Source: JAHTBL01 sp038532735
Lineage (GTDB): Bacteria; Pseudomonadota; Alphaproteobacteria; Rhodobacterales; Rhodobacteraceae
Assembly: GCA_038532735.1 (NCBI GenBank)
Contig: JBCBAC010000005.1
Location: 214,045 to 278,044 of the forward strand
Length of the DNA stretch: 64,000 nt
Direction: 5' to 3'
Part shown: piece by piece, positions 42,819 to 50,998 of the stretch
How positions within the stretch are numbered: position 1 is the stretch's first letter
Layout: each line of letters begins with the position of its first letter
Program-made: the position numbers and the translations under genes
The notes under the pieces: generated by a model
Told to the model about the DNA's origin: nothing
The model's database searches: none
Seen by the model: the letters and a program-made list of their open reading frames with translations, nothing else

Positions 42819-43268
42819 ATGGCGGGCAAGACGAGAATTGTGCTTTCAAGCGATCACGCGGCGATAGAGCTGCGGCAAGCGATTGCCGCGCATGCGGCAG
42901 AGTTGGGCTATGCGGTGAATGATATCGGCCCAGTAAGCACTGAGAGCACGCACTACCCCAAACATGGTGAGGCCGCTGCGCGGGTCGTTGCCAGTGGCGA
43001 GGCTGATCTGGGGATTGTGGTGTGCGGCACCGGTCAGGGCATCATGATGGCCGCCAACAAGGTGAAGGGTATTCGGTGCGGGGTGTGCGCGGATACGTTT
43101 TCGGCGCGGATGATCCGGGCGCATAACGATGCGAACATGCTGGCTTTGGGCGCGCGGGTGCTGGGCGAAGGGCTGGCACTGGAGATTGTGGATGCGTTCT
43201 TGAGCGCGAAGTTTGAAGGCGGACGGCATGGGCTGCGAGTGGATATGATTAGGGAGATGGAGGGGTAG
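42819..43268 (+). CDS. rpiB: Ribose 5-phosphate isomerase B
   Basis: The 149-residue RpiB/LacAB-family protein interconverts ribose 5-phosphate and ribulose 5-phosphate. The N-terminal SSDHAAIELR and the active-site segment IVVCGTGQGIMMAANKVKGIR (with the catalytic Cys) are intact, as is RAHNDANMLALGARV. The ATG at 42819 has GGGGA 7 bases upstream; a start at 42774 is possible but gives an N-terminal extension not seen in the family. Confidence 0.92.
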   Translation: MAGKTRIVLSSDHAAIELRQAIAAHAAELGYAVNDIGPVSTESTHYPKHGEAAARVVASGEADLGIVVCGTGQGIMMAANKVKGIRCGVCADTFSARMIRAHNDANMLALGARVLGEGLALEIVDAFLSAKFEGGRHGLRVDMIREMEG

Positions 43269-43284
43269 GTCGATAAGTGTATAA

Positions 43285-43818
43285 ATGAACGATCAACCCA
43301 ATAATTTCATTGCGCCTCGTGCGCCGCCCAAGAGACCTTTGCGTTGGGTTTTTCCAGTCCTGTGCGTGGCTTTCGTCTGTTCGGCATATTTGACCTTCAT
43401 GCACCGGCAGAGCAGCACACTTAGTGAAATGCTAGAAGACAGCGTTCGGTTATCAGCACTTGATGAGCGCTTTGCGCTATTCGACAGAAGCTGGCGTCAG
43501 GTCGGACGCAAATACGAGCTTTCGGGCGCGGTTGTCATTTTTGCCAAGTCGCGCGCAGAGACCTCATACTCTATCGACGCGACCTTCCTGCGCGCATTAT
43601 GTGGCTCCGTTTTGACGGCTATTATCCAAATGCCTGACGCACCTACCGAACGAGATGACGTTTTTCAGCTTATCCTTTGGTTCCCAGCTTTCGAAGACGG
43701 CGAACCAACAGGTGAGATTTGGGGCGGACAGAGATTTAAGCTCCCATTAGCGGATGGAGTTTGTCCAACCCTCGAAAACCTGGATGAGCTCGTCTTGATG
43801 CGGGTATTTGAGGCGTAA
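43285..43818 (+). CDS. Hypothetical membrane-anchored protein
   Basis: The 177-residue product is not recognised. Residues about 20-40 (LRWVFPVLCVAFVCSAYLTF) form one membrane helix after a proline-rich cytoplasmic start, so the rest is probably periplasmic. Base composition is lower in G+C than the neighbours. It begins 16 bp after rpiB with no strong ribosome site. The C-terminal part contains two Trp-bearing strands (LILWFPAF, EIWGGQRF). Function unknown. Confidence 0.6.
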   Translation: MNDQPNNFIAPRAPPKRPLRWVFPVLCVAFVCSAYLTFMHRQSSTLSEMLEDSVRLSALDERFALFDRSWRQVGRKYELSGAVVIFAKSRAETSYSIDATFLRALCGSVLTAIIQMPDAPTERDDVFQLILWFPAFEDGEPTGEIWGGQRFKLPLADGVCPTLENLDELVLMRVFEA

Positions 43819-44184
43819 AGCTTTAAGACACAGGGCGTTCTGCTTTGATCTAGCGATCAATACCTATTGAACATCTATCTTGCAGTTCGCACCCACTGCC
43901 CGGAATCAAGCCGAAGGCGCCGGGCATCGACGAGCCGTCCCACGGGGAGGCGATTTGGCGGAACTAGGCTCATCGCTTGGACGGAAGATGTGTTTGGCTG
44001 CCATAAAGGGCTTTAGAAATTGGGGAGGATCGCCTCCCCCCGGGTCGCCGATGCCCGGCTTGGTGTGGCTCGGGTTGGCGAGAGGTCTCGGGTCAGGCCC
44101 GGGACGGGAGCCTTTGCAAGGCGGGGTCTTTTGCGGGGTCATCCTCGGGGCGGGCCCGAGGAGGACATGCGTGACACTCAGGGG
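43819..44184. other. Non-coding, hairpin-rich intergenic stretch
   Basis: This 366-bp gap has no convincing gene. Between 44022 and 44162 four G+C-rich hairpins follow one another: 44022-44039 (7-bp stem), 44040-44058 (5 bp), 44085-44105 (8 pairs with one wobble) and 44142-44162 (8 bp). An upstream GGGGAGGCGAT at 43944-43954 can pair with all 11 bases of 44029-44039, competing with the first hairpin. A 102-codon open frame across it is Gly/Pro/Arg-rich and unlikely to be real. Confidence 0.5.
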
Positions 44185-44715
44185 TTAATGGGAGTGGCCA
44201 CCTGTCGGGTCCATGCCCTCGATATCCCCATGAACCGCGAACTGGTCTAGCCCCGCCTCTTGCGCTTCAATCATGCGGAAGCTCTCTTTTACACCGGCCT
44301 CAGTGAGTTCGCGGGCGACGGTCAAAAGCGTATTAGGGTCCTGGTCCTCGCAAAGCTCCATCATATGCGCGATTTCCTCGCGGGCGGCGGGCATGGCGGC
44401 GTCGACGGAGGGGGCGCCGTACATGGCGACGAAATGATCGGCGAGTGCGGCGGTGAGAATCTCGACCTCGTTTTCCTCAACCACCGTCACAGCGACGAAG
44501 GTCACGCGGCCGAAAGTCTCGATCCCCAGCCAGCCATTTGAAAACGCCTGGCGGGCCTTGCCGGTCAGGTCGGCCTCGGACCAGTTGGAGAATTCGAACC
44601 CGCCGGAAATGCACCATTCGCCGGTACGGGCGGGGTTGTGGAAGACGCGTTGGTCGCTTTCATCGAAATGGATGGCGCGAGCGAGTTTCATCTCGGTCTT
44701 GGTCTCGAACTTCAT
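44185..44715 (-). CDS. DUF6505 family protein
   Basis: The 176-residue soluble protein matches DUF6505, a family conserved in Rhodobacterales and usually encoded beside the lipoate-ligase-like, Mrp and DUF6494 genes, as here. It is acidic, with no signal peptide or membrane helix, and ends in a His-containing tail (GMDPTGGHSH) that might bind metal. It is last in the leftward arm next to the formate dehydrogenase genes, 3 bases after the upstream gene. Function unknown; a role in maturation of a metalloenzyme is inferred. Confidence 0.7.
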   Translation of the reverse strand: MKFETKTEMKLARAIHFDESDQRVFHNPARTGEWCISGGFEFSNWSEADLTGKARQAFSNGWLGIETFGRVTFVAVTVVEENEVEILTAALADHFVAMYGAPSVDAAMPAAREEIAHMMELCEDQDPNTLLTVARELTEAGVKESFRMIEAQEAGLDQFAVHGDIEGMDPTGGHSH

Positions 44716-44718
44716 GGA

Positions 44719-45423
44719 TCAGGCGTCCTTCAACTGGGTTGAGAGGGGGATCAAATCGGTGGTCTCGCCATGGCGCAGCAGCAGGCCGAAGCGTTCATCG
44801 ACGCCAAGGAAGGTGCCTTTTTTGCCCATGATCTCAATCTCTTCGCCGATATTGCGGGCAAGGCCGCGCCATTCGGCATGCAAGGGCTGGACGCCCTCAT
44901 CTGTCCAGCGATTGACCCAGACGAGCGTGTGGCGCGACCAGCTTTCCAGAAGGCGGGTCGGATCGACCTCCACACAGCCTTCGTCAAAGAGCGAGGTGCG
45001 GTCTGGGGTCAGACCGGGATTGTCGGTATCGGGGGTCAGCGGGACCTCGAGGCCGATGACAAGCCATTGCGGCTCGGCCTTGGGATCAGTGGTGTCGGCG
45101 GCGGCTTTGAGCGTGCCGCAGAACGCGCCGTTCACCGTGATGGGCCCGGCCCAATCAAGATGCACGCCAACCTCAGGCGGGGCAAGCGCGCCGAGGGCAT
45201 TCTGGTAGCCGATGCCACAAGCGGGCAGCATCGCCATCGCTTCTTCCAGCGGGACCTCGGGGGCGAAAACGATGGCCGCGCGCAGATGGCTGTCGGTGAT
45301 CTTGTAGAAGACCAGCCCCGCATCGCAGCCCAATGCGGCTTGCGCGCAGGCCTTCGTGAAGGGGTCGAGCGCGCCGTCGACACGCTCGCCTTTCAGCAGC
45401 GGTGGAAACGTAGGCTCGGTCAT
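44719..45423 (-). CDS. Biotin/lipoate-ligase-like protein (DUF4444)
   Basis: The 234-residue product has a biotin/lipoate protein ligase-like fold (LHL-type) in its first about 180 residues and a small C-terminal DUF4444 domain with IEIMGKKGTFLGVDERFG. The invariant lysine of true lipoate ligases is not evident, so it may bind rather than transfer a cofactor. It overlaps the mrp-like gene by 4 bases and is followed by the DUF6505 gene. The context suggests cofactor or Fe-S handling for formate dehydrogenase. Confidence 0.75.
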   Translation of the reverse strand: MTEPTFPPLLKGERVDGALDPFTKACAQAALGCDAGLVFYKITDSHLRAAIVFAPEVPLEEAMAMLPACGIGYQNALGALAPPEVGVHLDWAGPITVNGAFCGTLKAAADTTDPKAEPQWLVIGLEVPLTPDTDNPGLTPDRTSLFDEGCVEVDPTRLLESWSRHTLVWVNRWTDEGVQPLHAEWRGLARNIGEEIEIMGKKGTFLGVDERFGLLLRHGETTDLIPLSTQLKDA

Positions 45424-46499
45424 GCGTTCCCGTCTGCGATCAGCTGCTTGGCCACGGTGCGGAAGGCTTGGGCCTGTGCACTTTGCGGCTTGGAGACGAC
45501 GATGGGCGCGCCGCCATCGGCGGCGAGGCGGATGTCGAGATGCAGCGGGATTTCAGCAAGCAAGGGCGCGCCGATCTTCTGGGCTTCCGCCTTGACACCG
45601 CCATGGCCGAAGACATGCTCCTCATGCCCGCAGCTCGAGCAGATATGCGTGCTCATGTTCTCGATCAAACCCAGGATCGGGACGTGCAATTGATTGAACA
45701 TATCAATGCCTTTGCGCGCGTCGATCAGAGCTACGTCCTGGGGGGTGGAGACGACGACAGCGCCTGTCACTTCGGACTTTTGCGCAAGCGTCATCTGGAC
45801 GTCGCCCGTGCCGGGCGGCAGGTCCACGAGCAGCACATCGAGCGCGCCCCATTGCACTTGCGTCAGCATCTGTTGAAGCGCGCCCATCAGCATCGGGCCG
45901 CGCCAGACAACGGCTTGGTCTTCGTTCTGCATGAGGCCCAGCGACATCATCGTGACGCCGTGGTTGCGCATGGGCAGGATGGTTTTGCCATCGGGGCTGG
46001 CGGGGCGGCCCGAGACGCCCAACATACGGGGTTGGGACGGCCCGTAGACATCGGCATCCAGCAAGCCGACGCGGCGACCTTCGGCGGCCAGCGCGCAGGC
46101 CAGATTGGCGGAGACGGTCGATTTGCCGACGCCGCCTTTGCCAGAGGCGATGGCGACGATGCGGTCGATGCCGGGGATTTTCTGGGGGCCTTTGGGTTCG
46201 GCCTTGCGGCCCGGTTTCAGATCGGGCGGGGCCGCGGGTTTGGAATGGGCGGTCATGGCGACGGTGACGGTGTCGACGCCCTCAAGCGCTTTCAGCTTCG
46301 CCTCCGCCTCTTTCTGGACGGGGGTCAGAAGTTCGGCCTTGGCCGGATCGATCTCCATCACGAAGCGGACGGCGCCGGCGTCTACATTGAGCGCACGCAC
46401 GAGGCCGGCTGCGACCATATCGTCGCCGCTCACCGGGTCTTTGATCGTCTTGAGCGTCTCAAGGACTGCGTCGCGCGTGACAGTCGTGTCGTTTGCCAC
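45420..46499 (-). CDS. mrp: Mrp/NBP35-type P-loop Fe-S carrier
   Basis: This 359-residue Mrp/ApbC-family ATPase carries and transfers Fe-S clusters. It has an N-terminal MIP18-like domain (about 1-80), then a deviant Walker A GKGGVGKSTVSANLA and the CSSCG pair (in STHICSSCGHEEH) where the bridging cluster binds. The start is a GTG with AAGGGG about 10 bases upstream, one base after the stop of the DUF6494 gene. A longer in-frame ATG at 46544 lies inside that gene. Confidence 0.9.
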   Translation of the reverse strand: MANDTTVTRDAVLETLKTIKDPVSGDDMVAAGLVRALNVDAGAVRFVMEIDPAKAELLTPVQKEAEAKLKALEGVDTVTVAMTAHSKPAAPPDLKPGRKAEPKGPQKIPGIDRIVAIASGKGGVGKSTVSANLACALAAEGRRVGLLDADVYGPSQPRMLGVSGRPASPDGKTILPMRNHGVTMMSLGLMQNEDQAVVWRGPMLMGALQQMLTQVQWGALDVLLVDLPPGTGDVQMTLAQKSEVTGAVVVSTPQDVALIDARKGIDMFNQLHVPILGLIENMSTHICSSCGHEEHVFGHGGVKAEAQKIGAPLLAEIPLHLDIRLAADGGAPIVVSKPQSAQAQAFRTVAKQLIADGNA

Positions 46500-46500
46500 G

Positions 46501-46695
46501 TTATTCGGCCCCTTTGATCGTTCCGGTGACGGTGTGTTCAACATTCAGACCGTCGATGGTCAACACCACCTTGGCCTCAAAGGTCTTGCCAGCGGTGCCG
46601 TCGGTGCTGCGCATCCCTTCCTCAATCGCCTGCTGGGACGTCACCCCCACCTGCTTGAGAAACTTGCGCATCGACATGTTGAAGTCTTCGTCCAT
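46501..46695 (-). CDS. DUF6494 family small protein
   Basis: The 64-residue protein begins MDEDFNMSMRKFLKQVGVTS and continues with QQAIEEGMR, a conserved helix. It ends in a strand-rich part with IDGLNVEHTVTGTI. It matches DUF6494, a small family adjacent to Mrp in this order. AAGGGGAAAG precedes the ATG. It is the first gene of the leftward arm and lies one base before mrp. Function unknown. Confidence 0.75.
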   Translation of the reverse strand: MDEDFNMSMRKFLKQVGVTSQQAIEEGMRSTDGTAGKTFEAKVVLTIDGLNVEHTVTGTIKGAE

Positions 46696-46777
46696 TTTCT
46701 TTCCCCTTGTTTTTGTTGACCGGATCGCGGCCTGCCCCCTACCCTTACGGTTGGGAGCCATAAGGACAGGAGCCGCC

Positions 46778-47491
46778 ATGAAACGGACCTGCATAATTGT
46801 TTTGAGCCTGTTGCCCGTCTTGGCCTTGGCCGAGGACAAGCGTTTCACACTCGATGTGGACCCGGTTCTGGTGGAGGCCGGATTGATGCAACATCTGCTG
46901 CCGCGCTTCTCTCTGAAAACCGGGATTAAGGTTAATATCGACGCGTCGGAGGCCGATCTGGTGCTGGGTGATGGCGGCGCACCTGCGGTGGCGCAGGGCG
47001 ACACCGTTTGGGGCTTGTCGGAGGCCACGGATCCCGACGCCGCGCGCTTTGCGGAGTGGCTGTTGTCGGATGTGGGTGTCCGGGCGCTGGACAATTTTGG
47101 TAGCGGGTTTACCGCGCCGCTTGTGGCGGCCGAGGCTGCCGAAGAGATCGCGATCAGTGGCGATCTGGCGGCGGGTGAAAAGGCCGCGATGACCCATTGC
47201 GGGCGCTGTCATGTCGTCAATGCGCGCAACCGGATGAATGCGATCGGCTCCACCCCATCCTTTGGGTTGATGCGCAATTTCAGCGACTGGGACGTCAGGT
47301 TTTCCACCTTCTGGGAGCTGAAACCGCACGCCGCTTTCACTCAGATCGAAGGCGTGACGGAGCCGTTTCCGCCCGAACGCCCGTCGCCCATCGCGCCGGT
47401 TGTGATGACGGCGGATGATGTCGGCGCGATCATGGCCTATGTGGCCTCGATTGAGCCTGCAGATTTGGGCGCGCCGATCCAATCTCAATGA
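46778..47491 (+). CDS. Degenerate solute-binding domain fused to cytochrome c
   Basis: The 237-residue protein has a signal peptide (about 1-18). Residues 20-115 read like the first and last parts of a tungstate/molybdate-type binding protein: LMQHLLPRFSLKTGIKVNID, then ADLVLGDGG, then a C-terminal-like WLLSDVGVRALDNFGSG. The middle lobe is missing. A cytochrome c domain follows with CGRCH (141-145) and a probable Met ligand near VVMTADD. The neighbourhood is a Mo/W formate dehydrogenase. The gene diverges from DUF6494 and its end overlaps the ferredoxin-like gene by 7 bases. Confidence 0.7.
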   Translation: MKRTCIIVLSLLPVLALAEDKRFTLDVDPVLVEAGLMQHLLPRFSLKTGIKVNIDASEADLVLGDGGAPAVAQGDTVWGLSEATDPDAARFAEWLLSDVGVRALDNFGSGFTAPLVAAEAAEEIAISGDLAAGEKAAMTHCGRCHVVNARNRMNAIGSTPSFGLMRNFSDWDVRFSTFWELKPHAAFTQIEGVTEPFPPERPSPIAPVVMTADDVGAIMAYVASIEPADLGAPIQSQ

Positions 47492-49437
47492 TCCTTGCGG
47501 GTGGTGTAATAGTCATCCGTGGTGCGCGGCTTGGGCCGCTCGCCGCCCGCGAAGGGATTGTTTTCGCTGTGATATTGCGCTTGTACGCGGCAGTCATCGC
47601 ACATCTGGATCATCTTCGCAGCTTCTGGGTTGGCGAACATGGAATGCTTGCCTGCCAGCTTTTCGGTGATTTTGTCGATGGTGGATTTCACCCCGAACAG
47701 CGCCCCACATTCGATGCAGGCGGCGGGCTCTTCTTCATGCAGGATTTTCTGGCTGAGGGCCGCGTCTGAGAGGTCAAAGCGCGGCTCGTAGGCGATGGCG
47801 TCTTCGGGGCAAACAGTGGCGCAGAGGCCACATTGCAGGCAGGCGTCTTCCTGGAACCTGAGCTCGGGGCGGTCGGGATTGTCGGCCAGCGCGCCTGAGG
47901 GGCAGAGCGACACGCAGGAGAGGCACAGCGTGCAGGCGTCGGTGTTGACCAGAACGGCCCCATAGGGCGCAGTGTCGGGCAGCGGGATCGGGGCGTCTGC
48001 GTCAGGCCGCAAGGCCTTGGCCGCGGTGCGTGCGACCTGACGGCGGGTGCCCATGGGCAGGATCGGCTCGGCCAGCGGGGCCTCGGCCTCGCCCAGCGCG
48101 TCCCAGAGCGCTTCGGGGTCGGTGATGTCGATCAGGCGAGCGTTGTCCTTGCCGCTGATCGCGGTCGTTAAGGTTAACTCGCGCTCCAGTGCGTCACGTT
48201 CGGTCGTGGGGGCCAGCAGGACCTGCACGTCCGCGAAACCGACCGCAAGGGCAGCAAGCATTTCAGCATGACCAAAGCCTGCGATGGTGTCGAGCGACAT
48301 CGGGATCACATTGGCGGGCAGGCCCTTGGCGTAACGGGCGGACAGTTGGATCAGCTCGGCCCCGAATTTGGCGTCATGGACCAGAAGACGCGGGTTTTTG
48401 CCGCCCGCTTTGAGATAGGCGGAGGCCAGCGTTTCCATGCGGCGGAAGGTGAAGTTGGTGGGCGGGTCCTCATACGTGATCGCGCCAGACGGGCAAAGCG
48501 CAGCGCACGCGCCGCAGCCTGCGCAGACCATCGGGTCGATGGCGACGTGATCGCCTGCAGAGGTGATGGCTCCGGTCGGGCAAATGTCGAGGCAGTTGGT
48601 ACAGGCGGTTTGACCGGCGCGGGAATGGGCGCAGAGGGAGGCCTCAAGCCGAACGTAAAGCGGTTTCTCGAACGTGCCGACAAGCTGGGAGGCGGCGAGG
48701 ATCACCTCTTGGACCGCCTCCGCACGGCCAGGATCAGCGCGCAGGTAGCCTTCGCGCTTCTCGTGCGCCGGGAAGAGCGGCTGATCGCCGGTCAGATCGA
48801 GGATCAGGTCGCATTGCGTGCGGGCATTGTCGCGCGGGTCGGTCCAGCCAGGCACGCGCCCGCCGGGGTTGAGTTGTTGCAGCGCATCAAGCGTCAGATC
48901 AAAGCCGCCCAGCGCGCCAGACGCGCGGCGAATGCGGCCTTTGATCGGGTCGAAACGGCGGTCCAAAGGGGCCTCTGCATCGGCATCTGTCAACAAAACG
49001 GTCAGCGACAGCGTATCGGCAAGTTGGACAGCGGCGGGGAGTGCGACAGCGGACGCACCGACGATCAGGCACATCCCTTCGGAGGTCACATCGACAGCAG
49101 GCGTGATGGGCGCTTCCAGCACCGCTTCGGCCAGAAGGGCGACCATTTTTGGGGTCGTTGAAGCGGTGTCTGCCGTCCAACCAGCGCGGTCACGCAGGTC
49201 GACAAAGGCGGGTGGTTCGCAGTTCAGATCGGCGGCGATTTCCTCGAACGTGGCGCGCTCTTGCTGGCAGGCGATCAGCGCATTTTCATCGGCGATAAGG
49301 GCGCTCGCGGCGTCCAATTGGGTGGTGCAAAGCCCGGTGTGAACACGCGAACAGGTCAGGCCGGTTGCGGCCTCCAACGCGTCCTTGTCCAGCGACTGAC
49401 TTCCCAGACAATCGCATAATATCAAATGCTTGGGCAT
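47485..49437 (-). CDS. Multi-cluster 4Fe-4S ferredoxin-type protein
   Basis: The 650-residue cytoplasmic protein carries four classical 4Fe-4S motifs in two pairs: CTNCLDICPTGAI with CAGCGACAALCPSGAI, and CTLCLSCVSLCPSGAL with CLQCGLCATVCPEDAI. Additional Cys groups lie at the N-terminus (LILCDCLGS) and in the C-terminal part (ACIECGALFG, MCDDCRVQ). Proteins of this type lie next to formate dehydrogenase genes in Rhodobacterales and may shuttle electrons or help cluster assembly. It is divergent from the DUF3305 gene. Confidence 0.85.
   Translation of the reverse strand: MPKHLILCDCLGSQSLDKDALEAATGLTCSRVHTGLCTTQLDAASALIADENALIACQQERATFEEIAADLNCEPPAFVDLRDRAGWTADTASTTPKMVALLAEAVLEAPITPAVDVTSEGMCLIVGASAVALPAAVQLADTLSLTVLLTDADAEAPLDRRFDPIKGRIRRASGALGGFDLTLDALQQLNPGGRVPGWTDPRDNARTQCDLILDLTGDQPLFPAHEKREGYLRADPGRAEAVQEVILAASQLVGTFEKPLYVRLEASLCAHSRAGQTACTNCLDICPTGAITSAGDHVAIDPMVCAGCGACAALCPSGAITYEDPPTNFTFRRMETLASAYLKAGGKNPRLLVHDAKFGAELIQLSARYAKGLPANVIPMSLDTIAGFGHAEMLAALAVGFADVQVLLAPTTERDALERELTLTTAISGKDNARLIDITDPEALWDALGEAEAPLAEPILPMGTRRQVARTAAKALRPDADAPIPLPDTAPYGAVLVNTDACTLCLSCVSLCPSGALADNPDRPELRFQEDACLQCGLCATVCPEDAIAYEPRFDLSDAALSQKILHEEEPAACIECGALFGVKSTIDKITEKLAGKHSMFANPEAAKMIQMCDDCRVQAQYHSENNPFAGGERPKPRTTDDYYTTRKDH
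48166..48179. repeat. Third copy of the TTAACCTTAACG element
   Basis: Read on the minus strand this is AGTTAACCTTAACG, the same as the tandem elements at 31738-31766 except for its first base. It encodes LTLT within the ferredoxin-type protein. The recurrence is in coding sequence and seems to follow codon choice rather than a mobile repeat. Confidence 0.6.
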
Positions 49438-49776
49438 GATGCCCCCTATTGGCTACAGTGCCGCTTTGATGCGGGTCTTCTTGGCTGTTGACGTAACAGG
49501 TATGACCGAAGTGTCCGAAGCTCAACCCAAAAGGCGGATTGCTGCGACGCGGCGCATAAGATGCAGGCGCAGCAATTAAATCCGAGTGATTCTGTGGGTT
49601 TTGCGAGTTGTCCGGTTCAGGCGTGACGGATCATACGACTATGGTCGTAGAAAGCGCGACATAACCGCCATTGTGCGCGGACGTATACCGAAATCGCTTG
49701 GCGCGCGCGAGGCAGTTTGCGAGTGTTAACGGGTAGCCAGCCGGTGTGGAGCCGTGCCCGCGAGGAGGAGTAACGC
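49438..49776. other. Divergent regulatory region of the formate dehydrogenase locus
   Basis: This 339-bp gap lies between the leftward ferredoxin-type gene and the rightward DUF3305 gene and probably controls both arms. It contains one clear palindrome (49634-49649). No FNR-type box is visible and no RNA gene is recognised. Confidence 0.6.
49634..49649. promoter_or_regulatory. Palindromic site TACGAC-TATG-GTCGTA
   Basis: A perfect 6-bp inverted repeat with a 4-base spacer lies about 130 bp before the DUF3305 start. The size and symmetry fit a dimeric two-component or LuxR/NarL-type regulator. The cognate protein is not in the window. The flanks (CA before, GA after) do not extend the symmetry. 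Confidence 0.55.
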
Positions 49777-50334
49777 GTGGATTTGCGCGCTGAAAAAGCC
49801 GTGACAATGCCGCTTGGGATCGTGATCCGTAAAAGCCCCGGGGTGACCCGTTGGGCTGCGTGGTCGTGGAAGGCGGTTGCGGTGTTGCCGGGCGCCGGGC
49901 CTGCCAGTTGGGCAGAGCTGCGCCGGGAAGGCGACGTTGTCGAGTACCACGCCGCCACCTGCCCGCTTGAGTTGCACCACACCCAAACCGAAGCCTATCT
50001 GACCGGCCTCGCCGACGGCGTACCTGCAATATACGTGGTGATGCGCGATGAGGGCGACGGGCTGGAGGCGCTTCTGGTTACAGCGTCGCCCTATGAAGCG
50101 CAGGATTATCAGGACAGCGGCGAGGAACTGGTCGAGAAGGTTCCGATGCCTGCGGGACTGATCGCGTGGATCCGGGATTTCTGCAACGCGCATCACGAGG
50201 AAGAAGAGTTCGTGAAGCGCCGCCGCGACAAGAAACGGATTGATCTGGCCGAGGACGGCAAAGGCGATGCGCGTATCCGTCAGGTTTCGGATGTTTATCG
50301 ATCTCCAGCCAGCAAGCGGGAGCATATGCATTGA
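49777..50334 (+). CDS. DUF3305 protein, formate dehydrogenase accessory
   Basis: The 185-residue product matches DUF3305: PLGIVIRKSPGVTRWAAWSWKAVAVLPGA followed by LHHTQTEAYLTGL. The family always travels with DUF3306 and respiratory molybdo-enzymes, and is thought to help assembly. It starts with GTG, preceded by a strong GAGGAGGAG ribosome site. The C-terminal RRRDKKRIDLAEDGKGDARI is charged. The stop overlaps the TTG start of the next gene. Confidence 0.85.
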   Translation: MDLRAEKAVTMPLGIVIRKSPGVTRWAAWSWKAVAVLPGAGPASWAELRREGDVVEYHAATCPLELHHTQTEAYLTGLADGVPAIYVVMRDEGDGLEALLVTASPYEAQDYQDSGEELVEKVPMPAGLIAWIRDFCNAHHEEEEFVKRRRDKKRIDLAEDGKGDARIRQVSDVYRSPASKREHMH

Positions 50335-50966
50335 CCCGTGAGAATAATTTCTGGTCAGCGCGCCGCCGTGCGGTGCAAGCGGAGGCAGAAGCTGAAGAGG
50401 CCGCCAAGGTTGCAGCTGTGGAGGCCGAAGAGGCTCGCGCGCTGGACGAGAAGTCTGACGATGAGATTTTGGCGGAGCTGGAATTGCCCGCGCCGGAGAG
50501 CCTTGAGCCCGGTTCGGATTTCAGTGCGTTTATGGCCAAGGCCGTCCCGGACCGCATCCGGCGGCGGGCGTTGCGCGTGTTGTGGCGCTCGAACCCCGTG
50601 TTGGCCAATGTGGATATGCTGGTCGATTATGGCGAGGATTTCACCGATGGCGCACGCGTCATCGAGAATATGCAGACCGCCTATCAGGTCGGCAAGGGCA
50701 TGATGAAGCATGTCGAGGAAATGGCGCGGCAAGCGGCGGCGAAAGAGGCCGAGGCGGCGCGTGAAGACGATAACGAAGATGATGTGACTCCTGAGCAGGA
50801 GCCCGATGTGGAGATCGCGGCGGTGGCTGAGGCGGAGACGGAAGCGGACGAGGATGTGTCCGCTCCGGCGTATGAGTTTGAGCACACGGATGAGGATGCG
50901 GCACGCGATAACACGCCCCCCGCCCCGGCCAAGCGCCGGATGCGGTTTGCATTTCAAGACAACTAG
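50331..50966 (+). CDS. DUF3306 protein, formate dehydrogenase accessory
   Basis: The 211-residue protein begins with the typical FWSARRRAVQAEAEAEE coiled segment and has the core FSAFMAKAVPDRIRRRALRVLWRSNPVLANVDMLVDY. A long Glu/Asp-rich tail follows (about 138-195). DUF3306 pairs with DUF3305. It starts at TTG, overlapping the previous stop (TTGA), so expression depends on coupling. The acidic tail suggests a flexible interaction segment. Confidence 0.85.
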   Translation: MTRENNFWSARRRAVQAEAEAEEAAKVAAVEAEEARALDEKSDDEILAELELPAPESLEPGSDFSAFMAKAVPDRIRRRALRVLWRSNPVLANVDMLVDYGEDFTDGARVIENMQTAYQVGKGMMKHVEEMARQAAAKEAEAAREDDNEDDVTPEQEPDVEIAAVAEAETEADEDVSAPAYEFEHTDEDAARDNTPPAPAKRRMRFAFQDN

Positions 50967-50998
50967 CCAAGGCCCGCGCAGACGGGACGGAAGGGACC

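Noticed and set aside
43880..44188. 102-codon open frame in the 43.8-44.2 kb gap
   Set aside because: Gly/Pro/Arg-rich composition, no ribosome site and strong hairpins throughout; no family resemblance.
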